A stretch of 64,000 bases of DNA from assembly GCA_910574455.1 (NCBI GenBank), contig CAJSYZ010000004.1, forward strand, positions 3,101,528 to 3,165,527. Reading direction: 5' to 3'. The position numbers and the translations under genes are program-made. Every line of letters starts with the position of its first letter. Positions within the stretch are counted from its first letter, which is position 1. The notes under the pieces were generated by a model, which was not told where the DNA came from, ran no database searches, and worked only from the letters and a program-made list of their open reading frames with translations. Below are positions 49,101 to 60,194 of this stretch, one piece after another. Origin of the DNA: Trichaptum fuscoviolaceum. Its lineage: Eukaryota > Basidiomycota > Agaricomycetes > Hymenochaetales > Trichaptaceae.

Positions 49101-52100
49101 GAAATTCGCCATTCCCGGACGCACACTGGAGATTGGTGTCTCGAATGACGACTGCAAGAGCGCCAGTGCACTCCTCGTCTGCAAGGTGCCTCTGAAGGAG
49201 CAAGCGGGGCCCGAGTGGCCAAGAAATAAATGGGCGGAAGTGGACAAAGTCCACGAACGTGTTACTTTCAAGGCGTTGGCTTGGCTCGTTGAGAGGATAA
49301 AAACTATCAACGACAAGTTTAGTACTTGGACAGAAGTCTCACTTCCCAAGACTTTCTGTGAGTGTGACCGCTGTGCACCTCAAGCTCCCGCCATTCGCTG
49401 GATGAAAGGCGAAAAAAGCAAAATCATTGCAATCGAAGATCCTTCGCAGGCTGGAGCGTTTGAGCGAGCCCTCAAGAACCGACCAAGCCCTTTTGTTACC
49501 CAGCTGAATCTGGATACAAAGTCTGGGCTAGGTACAGTTCGAATTGGCGTGAATTTTCCCTCCCTAATTCACCGAGCTTACTCGAGATTGCCCTCAGTCA
49601 ACCGTACTGAGGATCCCCTCTTTGCGTGGAGGTTGGACACGGACTTTGTTGATCCTGCGAAGCTGAGCTTACCCAAGTTTGCTTTGGAAAGCAATCGGAG
49701 AGATGACGAGCATACGCAGCCGAAGCATTTCAATATACCCCTTCGTAGGGAACAGCTGCGGTCGCTTACATGGATGCTGAAGCAAGAGTCCCTTGATGCA
49801 CCCCCTTTCGTCGAGGAAGAGATCGCGGAAGCAATTTTAGAGCCAATGGGGTGGCGAGCTCAAGGTCGAGCTCAGCGCCCTGTGCGAGTGCGAGGTGGGG
49901 TCTTAGCCGATGAAGTCGGATATGGCAAGACTGCTATCACACTAGGACTCCTCGACTGCTCGTCTAAGTCGGTCGGACATGATCCTGCCCCTTCGAAAGA
50001 GCACTTGCGTGGAAAGATCTATGTTAGGGGCACTTTGGTTGTCGTCCCGCCGCACTTGACGAGGCAATGGGGGTCAGAGATCAAGAAATTCACTGGAGAT
50101 CACTTCCAAGTTGTCATCATCTCTACCGCGTCGAATATAAACTCAGTCACTGTTGATGATATCGAAGGTGCTGACATAGTTGTGGTCGCGTCGAATTTAT
50201 TCCACAGCTCTGTGTATCTGTCAAACCTCGAGGCATTTGCAGCCGGAGGTGCTCTCCCTCCTCACGACGGGCGATACTTCAACGCAAGGCTCGATCATAT
50301 TCTTCTCTCATTACGAGACCAGGTGGATCGCCTAAGGCAAGAGAAAGGAGCTGCCGCAGTAATGAAGGCGATTCACGAGGCACGAAAAGAAGGTAAAGTA
50401 TAAAGTAACTGATCATGGTATACCGCTGACTTCTTTCTAGATGAGGAGAAGGATGTCTTTGTGCAAAAGAGACGGTTAAAGGGCGCCAAAGCTCGAGAAG
50501 TCGCAGAATCTACGGTTCAAGCGAAAGCGGTAAAAGGCGACACAATGGACATCGATGAAGACGAAGCGATCTCTCCCCCCACTGGGAAGACTGTGTACGT
50601 TGAGATTCCTTATCAAAAATTCTCTACCTCTGCAAGCGCAGCCTCCTCTCAGTACAGTTCAGAAGTTGAGAACACAGAACCCCCGACGTCAGAGGCGCCT
50701 TCTGCTGATGAATCAACCGATTCAAAGGATGACAAGCCTAGACTTCGCAAACGGTCCGGACGCACTGCCATCATCATCTCGGATGACGAAGATGTTCCTA
50801 AAAGCAGAGGAAAATCCGCGTTAAAGGTCAAAACCAGAAAGTCTCTAAAAAGAAAGGTTGAGTCCTCTGATTATGATGAATCATCTCCAGAGACAGAGTT
50901 TGAAGACGTCGATGATGGTCTATTTTATGAGTCGGAGAACGATGTACCGAAAACCAAAGCGAAGAAGGTGAAAGTCAGTGCTCCATCACGCCCAGTCAAG
51001 AAGGCGAAGAAAAGCGTAGCGCCTTCTGAGACAAAGAAAGCCAAAGTTGTGAAGGAGAAGGCCCCGAAAAAGCTTCGCGAGGAGACGGACCCATGGAAAC
51101 TTAAAAGCAAGTCTGTTGAAAACGATTGGAAGCAAATGCATTCACCTCCTCTAGAAATGTTCTATTTCGAGCGTCTAGTGATTGATGAGTACACTTACTT
51201 GGATGGGAAGATTCTATCTATGGTCCAAAAGCTTACCGCAAGGCGACGCTGGGTGCTTTCCGGTACCCCACCTATTCATGATTTCGCTTCTTTGAAGACG
51301 ATTGCCGCCTTTCTCGATATTCACCTTGGCGTGGACGATGACGGAGAAGGTCAGACTGCACAGGTCAAGAAGCGTAAGCGGGAACAGACCGGTTCGTATT
51401 TATACTTCAATTGTGCCTCATTTTTGCTCAGTTCAATTTAGATGTCGAAAAGTTCCACTCGTTCCGCGAGGTCCATAGCTTGGAATGGCACGCTCATCGT
51501 CACCAAGTAGGCCAGGGTTTCTTAGATCAATTTGTCCGACAAGTAAGCAATTGTGCTCGTAGTTGTGCTACATGGCTAACATAAATGAAAATCATAGAAT
51601 ATTGCAGAGATCGACGAGATCCCATCTATTGAGAAAATCGAGCTCATCAACCTTCCTGCCGCCGAACGTGCCATATATCTGGAGCTCGAACACCATCTTC
51701 GTGCTCTGGACATGACAATTAAACGGGGAAAGAAGACCGAGAGTGACAGGGAGAAACGGCTTGCTCAGGCCCTGGGTGAAAGCAAGTATGTACTTTCCCT
51801 CAGCTCTGTCGTCAATGAAGCAACTAACCTTGTGTTCCAGTTCCGCTGAAGAAGCTTTACTCAAACGTTGTTCTCACTTCGATCTCGATGTGACTGACGA
51901 AGAAAACGCGATGAAAGCGTGCGACGTCATTGTCCAGGAACGTACCCGTCAACTGGAAGAGTGTAAAGCGGAGCTAGTCGAGAACCTGAAGGAAGCGCTT
52001 GCGTTACAGAAGCGTGTCGGGAAAACACCTGATGAAACATACTTCCAGGAGTATGTCCGCGTCACGCGGGAAGAAGGTATTGGTGATACAGACGCTACCG

Positions 52101-53105
52101 AGATAGCACTCGACTTGTTGAATGAAGCTGGGATTATTGGATCCTTATCGATAGTGACGCACAAGGCTGCTCAGGGAAACAACAAACCAGCGAAAGAGAG
52201 GAACACAGGCGCTGATATGTCAACCGAGATGAAGGATCTCATATGGGAGATCCGTGAAAAGACTCACAGTATCCGCCGACTAACAAAGGAACTCGTTGGT
52301 CGCGTTCGCTCTCTGCGCTATTTCACTGTCGTTCGAGATCTGCAACGCCAGACGGAAGTTCCGCACACTATTTCTTGTCCTGCTTGCGGCAAGGAGAAGG
52401 TATCGATTGAAGACATCGCCGTACTGTCGTCGTGTGGTCATACCGGATGCATGGAATGTGTTATGGACTGTGCGGTCCGAGAGGAGTGCGTCTATGCACG
52501 TTCTGGTGCATGCAAGGCAGCGGCGCGAGTGCTGAACGTCGTCAGAGGGGACACGTTAGGCGTTGATGATGTACGAGATGGGCGCGGTCGACACTTCGGG
52601 CTCAAACTTGAAAGAATCGTTGATCTTATAAAGTACGCTAACTACAAAAAGCTCTCAGCTCTTTATATCTTACTAATGGATCTACAGGAATAAACTCCCT
52701 GAGGACGAGCGTGTTCTCGTGTTCGTCCAGTTCCCTGATCTTATGAAAAAGGTGGCGGAAGCGTTCGACGCTCACGAGGTCCAGTATCTCGAAATCAAGG
52801 GTAGCGCATCAATGAAGTCTAAGAACTTGGAGAAATTTCAGAATGACTCAGTTGAGCGTGTCCTTCTGTTGAACGTGATGGACGAGAGCGCGAGCGGTGC
52901 CAATTTGACAGGAGCTAACCACGCTATCTTCCTCAGTCCACTTCTTACCCCGTCGCAGGAAATCTACGATGCCTGTGAGACCCAGGCCATTGGTCGACTT
53001 CGCCGATTTGGACAGTCGAAGCTCGTACATATATGGCGCTTCTTTACGAGGAATACGATCGACATCGAAATTTTTGAACAACGGACAAAACGCAAACTAA
53101 TCTAG
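46112..53105 (+). CDS. Dnmt5-type DNA cytosine methyltransferase with RING and SNF2 ATPase
   Basis: Ten exons: 46112-46635, 46685-47280, 47328-47457, 47514-49029, 49081-50392, 50441-51391, 51442-51542, 51598-51785, 51841-52632 and 52688-53105; 2175 residues. A basic N-terminus is followed by a C5-methyltransferase domain: motif I VATMCSGTESP (about residue 106), motif IV GTSCVDYST with catalytic Cys198, motif VI VILENVCSAP, and the target-side block GLPIDKLLL. The SNF2 ATPase has Walker A DEVGYGKT (Lys1205), a Walker B of the form DEYT (Asp1608-Glu1609), VLSGTPP, and the final SASGANLTGANHAI...QAIGRLRRFGQ motif. A RING lies between the two ATPase lobes (first ligands C1952 and C1955, then CGHTGC). 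This order is that of Dnmt5, the ATP-dependent maintenance CG methyltransferase of Cryptococcus and many basidiomycetes. All catalytic parts look intact. Confidence 0.95.
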
Positions 53106-53333
53106 TTGTAGAAGGACCATTTGCTCATGTATCACATTGTTTGTATTGTAGTTTAGCATATAATTACATATGATTGTTTTAGCATTAAAGCCTGAAGCCG
53201 TTGTTATCATCTGCGCACGGCAAGCTGTCATGAAACGAAAGGGAAACATTACATTCAACATAAAATATACAGTAAACGAGTCAAACGTCGAGTATATCGT
53301 GAAGGTTATCGTAAAGACATCGAATATAATAGA
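53106..53333. other. Short gap between convergent genes
   Basis: 228 bp of AT-rich sequence between the stops of Dnmt5 (+) and A1 (-). Both 3' UTRs must lie here, so they may overlap. Confidence 0.5.
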
Positions 53334-54539
53334 CTACCGTCGACTCGAAGGATTTTCTTCCAAAGCATTCTTATATCCCCTAAGCGAGTTAACAAGCTCC
53401 ATTGTACTCTTGTGCGTCGCTCCGAGGGTGGTCTGAAAGTGACGCTACGGAATGGCATGGTCAATTCAAACAAACAAACACATTGAGGAAACATGGTATC
53501 TACCTCAGAGTTAACGGTATGACTGGGACTCTCACACTGTCTTAGCGCAGTACGTGCTTTATTGACTTCCAAAGAGAACTGCGCCGGAAGATAGAGAACT
53601 TCAGCTTCGTTTACTGGGGTTTGCTTATAGGCAGTTCTCACCGAATCCACAACGTCAGCGTAGTTCATAGCACGCAGTTTTCTCAGCAATTGATCTATTG
53701 CTTTAATTGCTGCGTCCCTTTCCCTGACCTGTCGCTTCAAGCGGCTGTTGTCTTTTGGCTTAGGGCCTTTAGGACTGGCTTTATGCATGCCGCAGATCAG
53801 ACAAGAATGAGACGCGTTCAACTAATAGTTGCTTGCCTTGCTGCCTCTTACTAGCAAATAGGGCACCAAACGACGCGAGAAGACTCGTAAAGAAGCTTTG
53901 TCTGGGGGGCTGAACAGCTGAAATAAGTGCTTGAAGTTTGTCCAGCTTGTCTGAAGCTTGCAACGACTCGCGATCGCGCGAGATATTCGTAAGTTGCTGC
54001 AGAGAAGAATTAGTAAGCAACGAATATATAGGCATACTAACGGGTACGATTACCGAGAGATATGCATCAAAGTCCTTCGCTTTCACGTCGTAGCCTATGT
54101 TCTTGCCCATCAAGAACGTGTGTAAGTCTCCGGTAAATTCTAATCGTGAAAACAACGTGATGAGAATTCCAAGCGTTCTCCAAAAAAAAGGGCGACCACC
54201 TTCGAAAATGCTCAGAACTCTGGTGGCAGATCTGTTCGACTGTATAACTGAGGCTTCAAAGTCCTGAGTGCCGTTACGCTATGTTGATATAGATGAATGA
54301 GGAATTGTCTAGCGTACATGAGACAAGTCAATCCACGAAGCCCCTCCCGGTGCTTTCTTCAGATCCTGAGCTGGTTGAGAGAGCACTGCGCCCAAGGCCG
54401 ACTTTGCCGTGCGTGTATTGTTCGTAAGGACATCGAGCACCTTTGATGTTTTCTTCCCACTCAAGGTGCTTCTTGTAGGTGCTTTGGCCGTCTTGCCCGT
54501 CACAGGTTGGGATGTGGACTTTGAGCGAGTTTGAGCCAT
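53334..54539 (-). CDS. A1: unrecognised helical protein, tandem paralogue of A2
   Basis: Seven exons on the minus strand: 54318-54539, 54200-54263, 54054-54139, 53852-53996, 53642-53778, 53504-53578 and 53334-53432; 275 residues. The N-terminus is basic and Ser/Thr/Lys-rich (about 35 residues). The rest is almost wholly helical, with coiled-coil stretches around a more hydrophobic stretch near FFTSLLASFGALFA, and ends in HKSTMELVNSLRGYKNALE. No signal peptide and no known domain. A2 (60195-61369) has the same order of exons, with second and third exons of exactly 64 and 86 nt in both. The intron 53579-53641 is 63 nt, in frame and without a stop, so it could be read as coding; A2 has an ordinary stop-containing intron there. 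The acceptor of the fifth exon could also be 12 nt further on. Function unknown. Confidence 0.72.
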
Positions 54540-55433
54540 GAAGGAGTTACAGATGGGGGCACCGGATATGTCAAGCTGGAAAGCATTCCAGACATGTCGT
54601 TCTTGCGCATTTTATTGTGCATCCTGCACTCGTCGTGTAACTCATTTCCGAGTATTTCCGTGAGGGGTGTGCATTCCTGCCCTCCGAGCTACATTGGTAC
54701 GGACTGGATTCGAGTGGAAATGATTCCTGAAGTCTCATGAGTTCAACACGCGTCGTCATGAGATGGATGACATTTTCAGCGTGTTCCATCACTTCAACTT
54801 GAACTGAAGGTGAAGACATCGTGGGAAGGGCTTGAACTTTAATTTGAATACAATCGGAGTCGCTATATGAGACGGTAGTACAAACATTGGCGTGCCCTGC
54901 ACTCTTTCCTGTGTCTTATAACATGAAGGCCGGTATACATGAAAGTTGTGAATGGGGGAGAATGCATAGTACGCACCACTGGCTGTTTCAATCGTGTAAA
55001 GCATCTCCGAATGCCGACTCAAGATTGATTGAAGACGGCTTGCATGATGTTTCAACAAGGTAGTTGCCCTTATGTCCCAGGCTTGATCTGTCAGATGTGA
55101 TTGCACGAGGCCTCGTGTAAAATGAAACAAGAAGTGTTAGGATCAAATCCTCTCATGCACTGGCATAGACGTCCGTATTCTATTACATCAAATTAATGCT
55201 CGCTGTAGCTGGTGCTTTAAGCTGCACGTCAAGTACTAGAAACAGACAACTAAAGTAGAACCGCGACGGAAGGAAGAGAATGCTTTTCAAAATTACATAT
55301 CTAATTTGACACGTACATAGCATTGCAACAAACATATGTACATAAATCATGAACGCCGCCCGGGCGAAAACGAAAGAAATAGTATGTATACAGCCGGGTT
55401 AAAATACCAGATAAAACACGATGATCCTTTGCA
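54540..55433. other. Intergenic region between B1 and A1
   Basis: A frame at about 55010-55130 (-) is open, helix-like and followed by a GTGCGT donor, but has no ATG and joins nothing. It may be the remains of a further gene of this locus. No repeat recognised. Confidence 0.35.
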
Positions 55434-58400
55434 TCAACATATACAAGGGCAAAATAACTTTAGAATCCTCTTACAAAGACTCATTGGGGCCGGATCCGGA
55501 GGTGAAGGAAGATGAGAGTAAGGAGGCGGAGAAACCGGAGAAACCGGAGGTGGTGGTGGTGGGGAAGGCAAAGGCAGTGGTTGAGAAGGAGGCGAAGGCG
55601 GAGGAGGAGGCGGAAGAGGCGAGAAAGGCGAGAAAGGCGAAGCCCGGGATGGCGAAGAAAGTACCTATCTCTTTCTTGTTACAACCGTTAATCTAAATAG
55701 TTGGACAAGGACTCACAGCGACTGTAGTTGATTCTGTTCGGCCAGCTTGACCCGAGCGGGTTGTGGCATGCTGATCCTAGATACGGATTTTATATCTGAG
55801 CCTTAATGTACTTTGTTTTAAATTCTGCGAAACCCGTACGTCAGGATGATTAACCTCCACTTTGCCTCCTTCTGACCTCGGGTTAGCACCGATGGTTGAA
55901 TTTTGCGTCTAATGGGAGTTCATATAAGCTTCAACGAACTATGTACGTTTAATTGAACCGACTAACCTTCTTCTCACCCGGATGGGTATATGCGTATAAA
56001 GCCTTGTAAAGCTTATCACACATTCCCTTCGTTGTCTTCACCTTTATTACAAAGAGCTGTAGACGATAAAGGTTATACTGTAATTGTTGCCAAAGAAGCA
56101 GCAGAAGCGTACTCACTTCGGGGCTTATGCTCTGATTTATGGTGCCTTCCAGTTGTCGCTGCAACATAAGCGCATCACTAGAAAGCTGCGTTTCATTAGC
56201 ATAAATCATCAACAATCAAGGTAATATCTCAGATCACATCACTTACGCCCATCCATATATCCGAAATTGCACCCAGCCGCCTGCCAATCTTCATGATGCA
56301 CTCGAAACAGTCGTAATATACCGTTCTCTGACTGTCCATACTATTTCTTTCACGCAAGGCCTTTTCCAGCTCGTCACGCTCTGTGCAATATAGCGTGAGC
56401 CAGAATCCGATTTGCTCGTATAGACACTTCATCTTACTCCTGTCCAATTCAGAAACTTTCTGATCTTCGTACTTGTCTACCTAAATCCAGATATCATAAG
56501 TGTAAATTAACTTCACGTTCTTGCATCACTCACATTCGCCTCCGAGTTGTCAAACAACTCATGTTGATCAACGCCAATCAAAGTGCTCAATACAACAATT
56601 ATGCCTCTCTCAGGCCTCCGTTGTTCTAACGTTCCCAGCTACGGATATATTGTAAGTGACCAGAGAGAACACGCCCATCTCACACGTACCTCTTCTGACA
56701 GTCTAGCGAATAACGATGTCAGTAAAAGCATCAACCGAAGAGTAGAAGCAATTAATCCACTCATACTTCGTTATTCTGTTTTCCAATGTAGAAATTCGGG
56801 CTATGAGCTGATCGTCGGCAATAGGTTGAGGCACCTTGAGTCCAAAAGACTGAACATCTCTCCGTAGGTCGATCAAGTTCTCGTTGATGTTGTACATAGC
56901 CTTCCCTCCCTCACCAAGAATGTTGCCGTCCTGTTCGAGTTCCTAATACCAGACGGCAGATGAGTAACAAAGCAGATGACTGAGAACTTGCATTCACCTG
57001 CTTGAAGGCTTTCAAATCATCAAGCTTCGTCTGTGGATGGATGTTGTCCTTAGCCAGTAAGGTACATATTTGTTGAAAGTCTGTAGCAAAGTTAAATTGT
57101 GCCAATTTGTGTTAATCACTTACGAACTAAGTATTGTATGCAACCCAAGTGATGCCATCTCGTTGGATTTCTGTATTATCGACGAATATCGCTTTAAGGT
57201 TGACACTGTATTAGAAGCTGATCGAAGGCTAATCTATGAATCACATACCGACTGCAGAGTGTTCCATTCCGAGTGAAGCTCTCGGATATTGATATCATTA
57301 ATACCTAACTTCACTAGCCACTCGCTCAAATGGTCCATGATGTACTGGAAATTCTTCGTTATGGCTTGAATTTCTTCTACCATCTTAAAAGCCCGCTCTG
57401 AAAGAAGTTCATCTGATACTTTTTCTGAGGCCGCGGATTCAGCAGATCGCCTAGGTTGAGGTGTGCGCTTTGCTGGACCTTTATTTTGTTGACCAGATCC
57501 GACATAAGTCTGATTCATACATGAGGATCAGCCATGATAATATCCTACGTCTTGCCACGAACCTGTTCTGTACCATGCTCAGTACGTCCCATACTAGACG
57601 TCGGTCGAAAATCAACGTGCCCTTGATCATTATCGGTGTTCGATTGACCAGGAAGACCGACAACAGTATGTGAGCTAGTGGATAGCTGCACTGGAAGTTG
57701 GGATGAAGCTGAAGCAGATGAACTCAGACCGTCCAACGGTCGTCGAGTCTTCCTAGAGTCTCCACTGACCGTGACGCTGTGTGAGTCTACCTCTTCTGTT
57801 TGTTTGTGCTGGGTTTCATATAGTTGTTGCTGGCCTGAACCAGAGTTATCCTGTGCCACATACCAATTAGAGGATCGTGACACAAGATCCAATGGTTGTC
57901 ACGCACCTGAATATCCGAACTGTTAGCATCAACAGCAGTCCCTCTGCGAAATGCAGGTTCGAGTGAAATTTCATTTTTGTGGTCATACTTGGAAGTTAGT
58001 GGACCATGGACAGCTACCGCAACATGTGCGCTGGAAGATGTCGATAACGGGTTGAAAGAAGAACTGGGTTCGACGACTGGCCCAGGTCTATTGGAGGAAA
58101 CTCCTGGGTTCCTGTCGTCGTTGCGCGTTGTGCTTTGATGGTCGTCTTCTGGATTTCGAGGTTGCTCAGATTTGGGGGCACATCGCGTGCGCTGAGTAGA
58201 ATCAACAATACGATCACCCGAAGCTTTGTACGTTTTTACGTACCTGTGGATCGGAAATCCCGTCCAGGAGTCCCCTGCGCCGAAGCTCAGCTCTGTAAGG
58301 AACGGTACCCTGAGTACTTTCACCGACATCTGATGAAGAGGGTACCGAAGCTGATTGAGTAGCGAATGTAGAGGTGGGACTCAAATTTCCCAGCTCTATA

Positions 58401-58760
58401 TTCTGAGACGTAGTCGTGGATTCATATTGCTGTTGTCCTATGGACTTGGATATGATCTGTGCTGATCGATATGCGATCAATATAGTTTTCGTTTTTGGAA
58501 GAGAAGGAATTGGCACGAGCCTGCTGGTTCACACCAACGCTATCATCGCCGGACATAAATTGCGACCTAGGTGTGTGTCTAGCGCTATCAAAGCAAGTCG
58601 TTCGATTTTGCCTATCCACGGATCGTGAGCTGACAGACACGGACTCGGATGCTAGGAACTGGGGCGAGAGTAAGGCAGTAGAGGTCAAATCTTCCGATGG
58701 CTCTTGAGTACGTCGAGTAGCGCTTGCAGGCTCTATCGTGTTACCTGAAGGATCCGTCAT
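55434..58760 (-). CDS. B1: unrecognised protein with disordered N-terminus, helical core, Pro-rich and Cys tail
   Basis: Seventeen exons on the minus strand: 58533-58760, 58244-58456, 57907-58191, 57563-57850, 57249-57509, 57128-57233, 56998-57080, 56767-56942, 56690-56702, 56534-56638, 56438-56480, 56247-56380, 56117-56185, 55967-56056, 55840-55908, 55717-55776 and 55434-55664; 817 residues. The first five exons all begin and end in phase 0 and encode Ser/Thr/Gln-rich disordered sequence. The core (about residues 365-680) is helical, with AMYNINENLIDLRRDVQ and LGAISDIWMG among the parts shared with B2. Exon nine is 13 nt (LSEE). The last exon encodes a polyproline stretch and ends KRILKLFCPCIC. 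No enzyme motif, signal peptide or span is seen; the Cys tail could be lipidated. The first intron's donor is the least certain. Function unknown. Confidence 0.7.
56690..56702 (-). other. 13-nt microexon of B1
   Basis: Between CTAG and GTACGT; contributes the end of a Lys codon and LSEE. Skipping it would shift the frame. B2 has an exon of the same length at the same place (63551-63563). Confidence 0.75.
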
Positions 58761-59116
58761 TGGCTAAAAATCGGTCGTGAATACAAAAGACGGGATTTTT
58801 CAAAAAACAGGGATAATGCCTACTAGTCGGAAAAGCTAGTTACAATGCAGTGCAGTAGCTGATGCCAATTCGCAAGACAAGAGTGATCCATCTTATTCAA
58901 ATAGCTATTTGATTGGCTGCCCAGCGCATTGCGTGCACGTTTTCATGAGTAAGACTGTACCATCCAGTGTTCACTCCTGATGACTTGTGTAGCCTTGCGC
59001 TGGACGGGCGACCTGTCAAAATCGAGAGTACGTGAAGAACACGTGGGCAGGCGATGTCCATACATGTCCATCGAAAGCATAAGCTTCCCAACATTGACCC
59101 GCGAAGAAAGCAGATA
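58761..59116. other. Upstream region of B1
   Basis: About 350 bp before the B1 start, bordering the doubtful small gene. No element is recognised. Confidence 0.35.
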
Positions 59117-59816
59117 GAGTTAGTTCATGTCCGTGAGTGTTGATTGATCTCTTGCAGTTTCAGCAAGTATTAAAGCATGGCTTGACGCATTCCGCGCACG
59201 GTTACCTTCATCCTCTCTTACTTTTGAACGGATACTTCTCGTCCTATTCTGCGTACCAACCAAGGCATCCACCGTACGTCTGAAAAGCGGTCGCACATCC
59301 TCAATGATGTGGAGGTAGAAAATTCCACATGTGAGTACGCTTGCAGATAGCCTAAAGATGTTACACAAGGTGCCGCACGGAGTGTTTCGAGAGCTCGCCT
59401 GAGGATGGTTTTACAGGGCCTAGAAGAGACGGCTGCGGCAAGCACATCCCGAATATCCATCAGGGGTTTACGTGTAGCCTGAGGTCTACGAGTTGCATCA
59501 CAAAATGAGGAAGATAGCGGTCCCGTTCCTCTACTGTTATCGCAATCTTCCTCGTTGTCTACAGATGATAGACCACAGTCAAAACCATCATGTTTTAGCG
59601 TTTCTAGTGGCCCAATCAAGATGAGAGATTCTTAAGAACGTTCCATTTTAACCCACCACATTGGCAGTTGTAAGAAATAGCTTGACGATTGTTTGGTCGT
59701 CTTAAATCAGCTCGCCTGAGCAGAACTTCGTGCCTGACAGAATAAAGCGGATCGACTCCGAGTCTACATAGGTTAAGTGTGGACAGTGTTCTTTGATAAG
59801 TTGGTGATGGTGTCAT
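59117..59816 (-). CDS. Possible small gene between B1 and A2
   Basis: Two exons can be joined: 59657-59816, which starts with ATG, and one from 59603 down to about 59367. A 53-nt intron lies between them, and together they give a Cys-containing N-terminus and a helical stretch (RDVLAAAVSSRPCKTILRR). Downstream, two frames remain open for about 80 codons, to 59218 or to about 59120, and I could not decide which splice to use. No domain is recognised and no second copy is seen beside A2/B2. It may be a real small gene, a truncated one, or chance. Confidence 0.3.
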
Positions 59817-60194
59817 GAGGGAGAACGTTCAACGGTGTTCCGAGTCGGAGTCCATCCACTCCGAGTCCGCCGGCCCGACTCTCGGACTGAGTTGCCGCGA
59901 AGCCGAAATATTTTGATTTCAAACGCACTCTGAATATTTTCGCCCTCTTAAGTATCAAGGCGCACGAATAAATAAACTAAAGGTCATATATACAATGTGG
60001 ATTCATGTGCGAGCATAGAGGAACATGGAGCATAGAAGCGCAACATAATGTGGCATAACACATGACGGCGGCAGCTTTTAATGCGAAATGTGACGTGTCT
60101 TAAGTAGAAGATGATGAGTGAACTGATCGAAATCCGACCTGAGCATTCACCAGGAGTCAAAAGCCCTTAGGACTGAGAAGAAAAAGTACCTCGA
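59817..60194. other. Intergenic region downstream of A2
   Basis: 378 bp, AT-rich, no gene or repeat seen. Confidence 0.4.
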
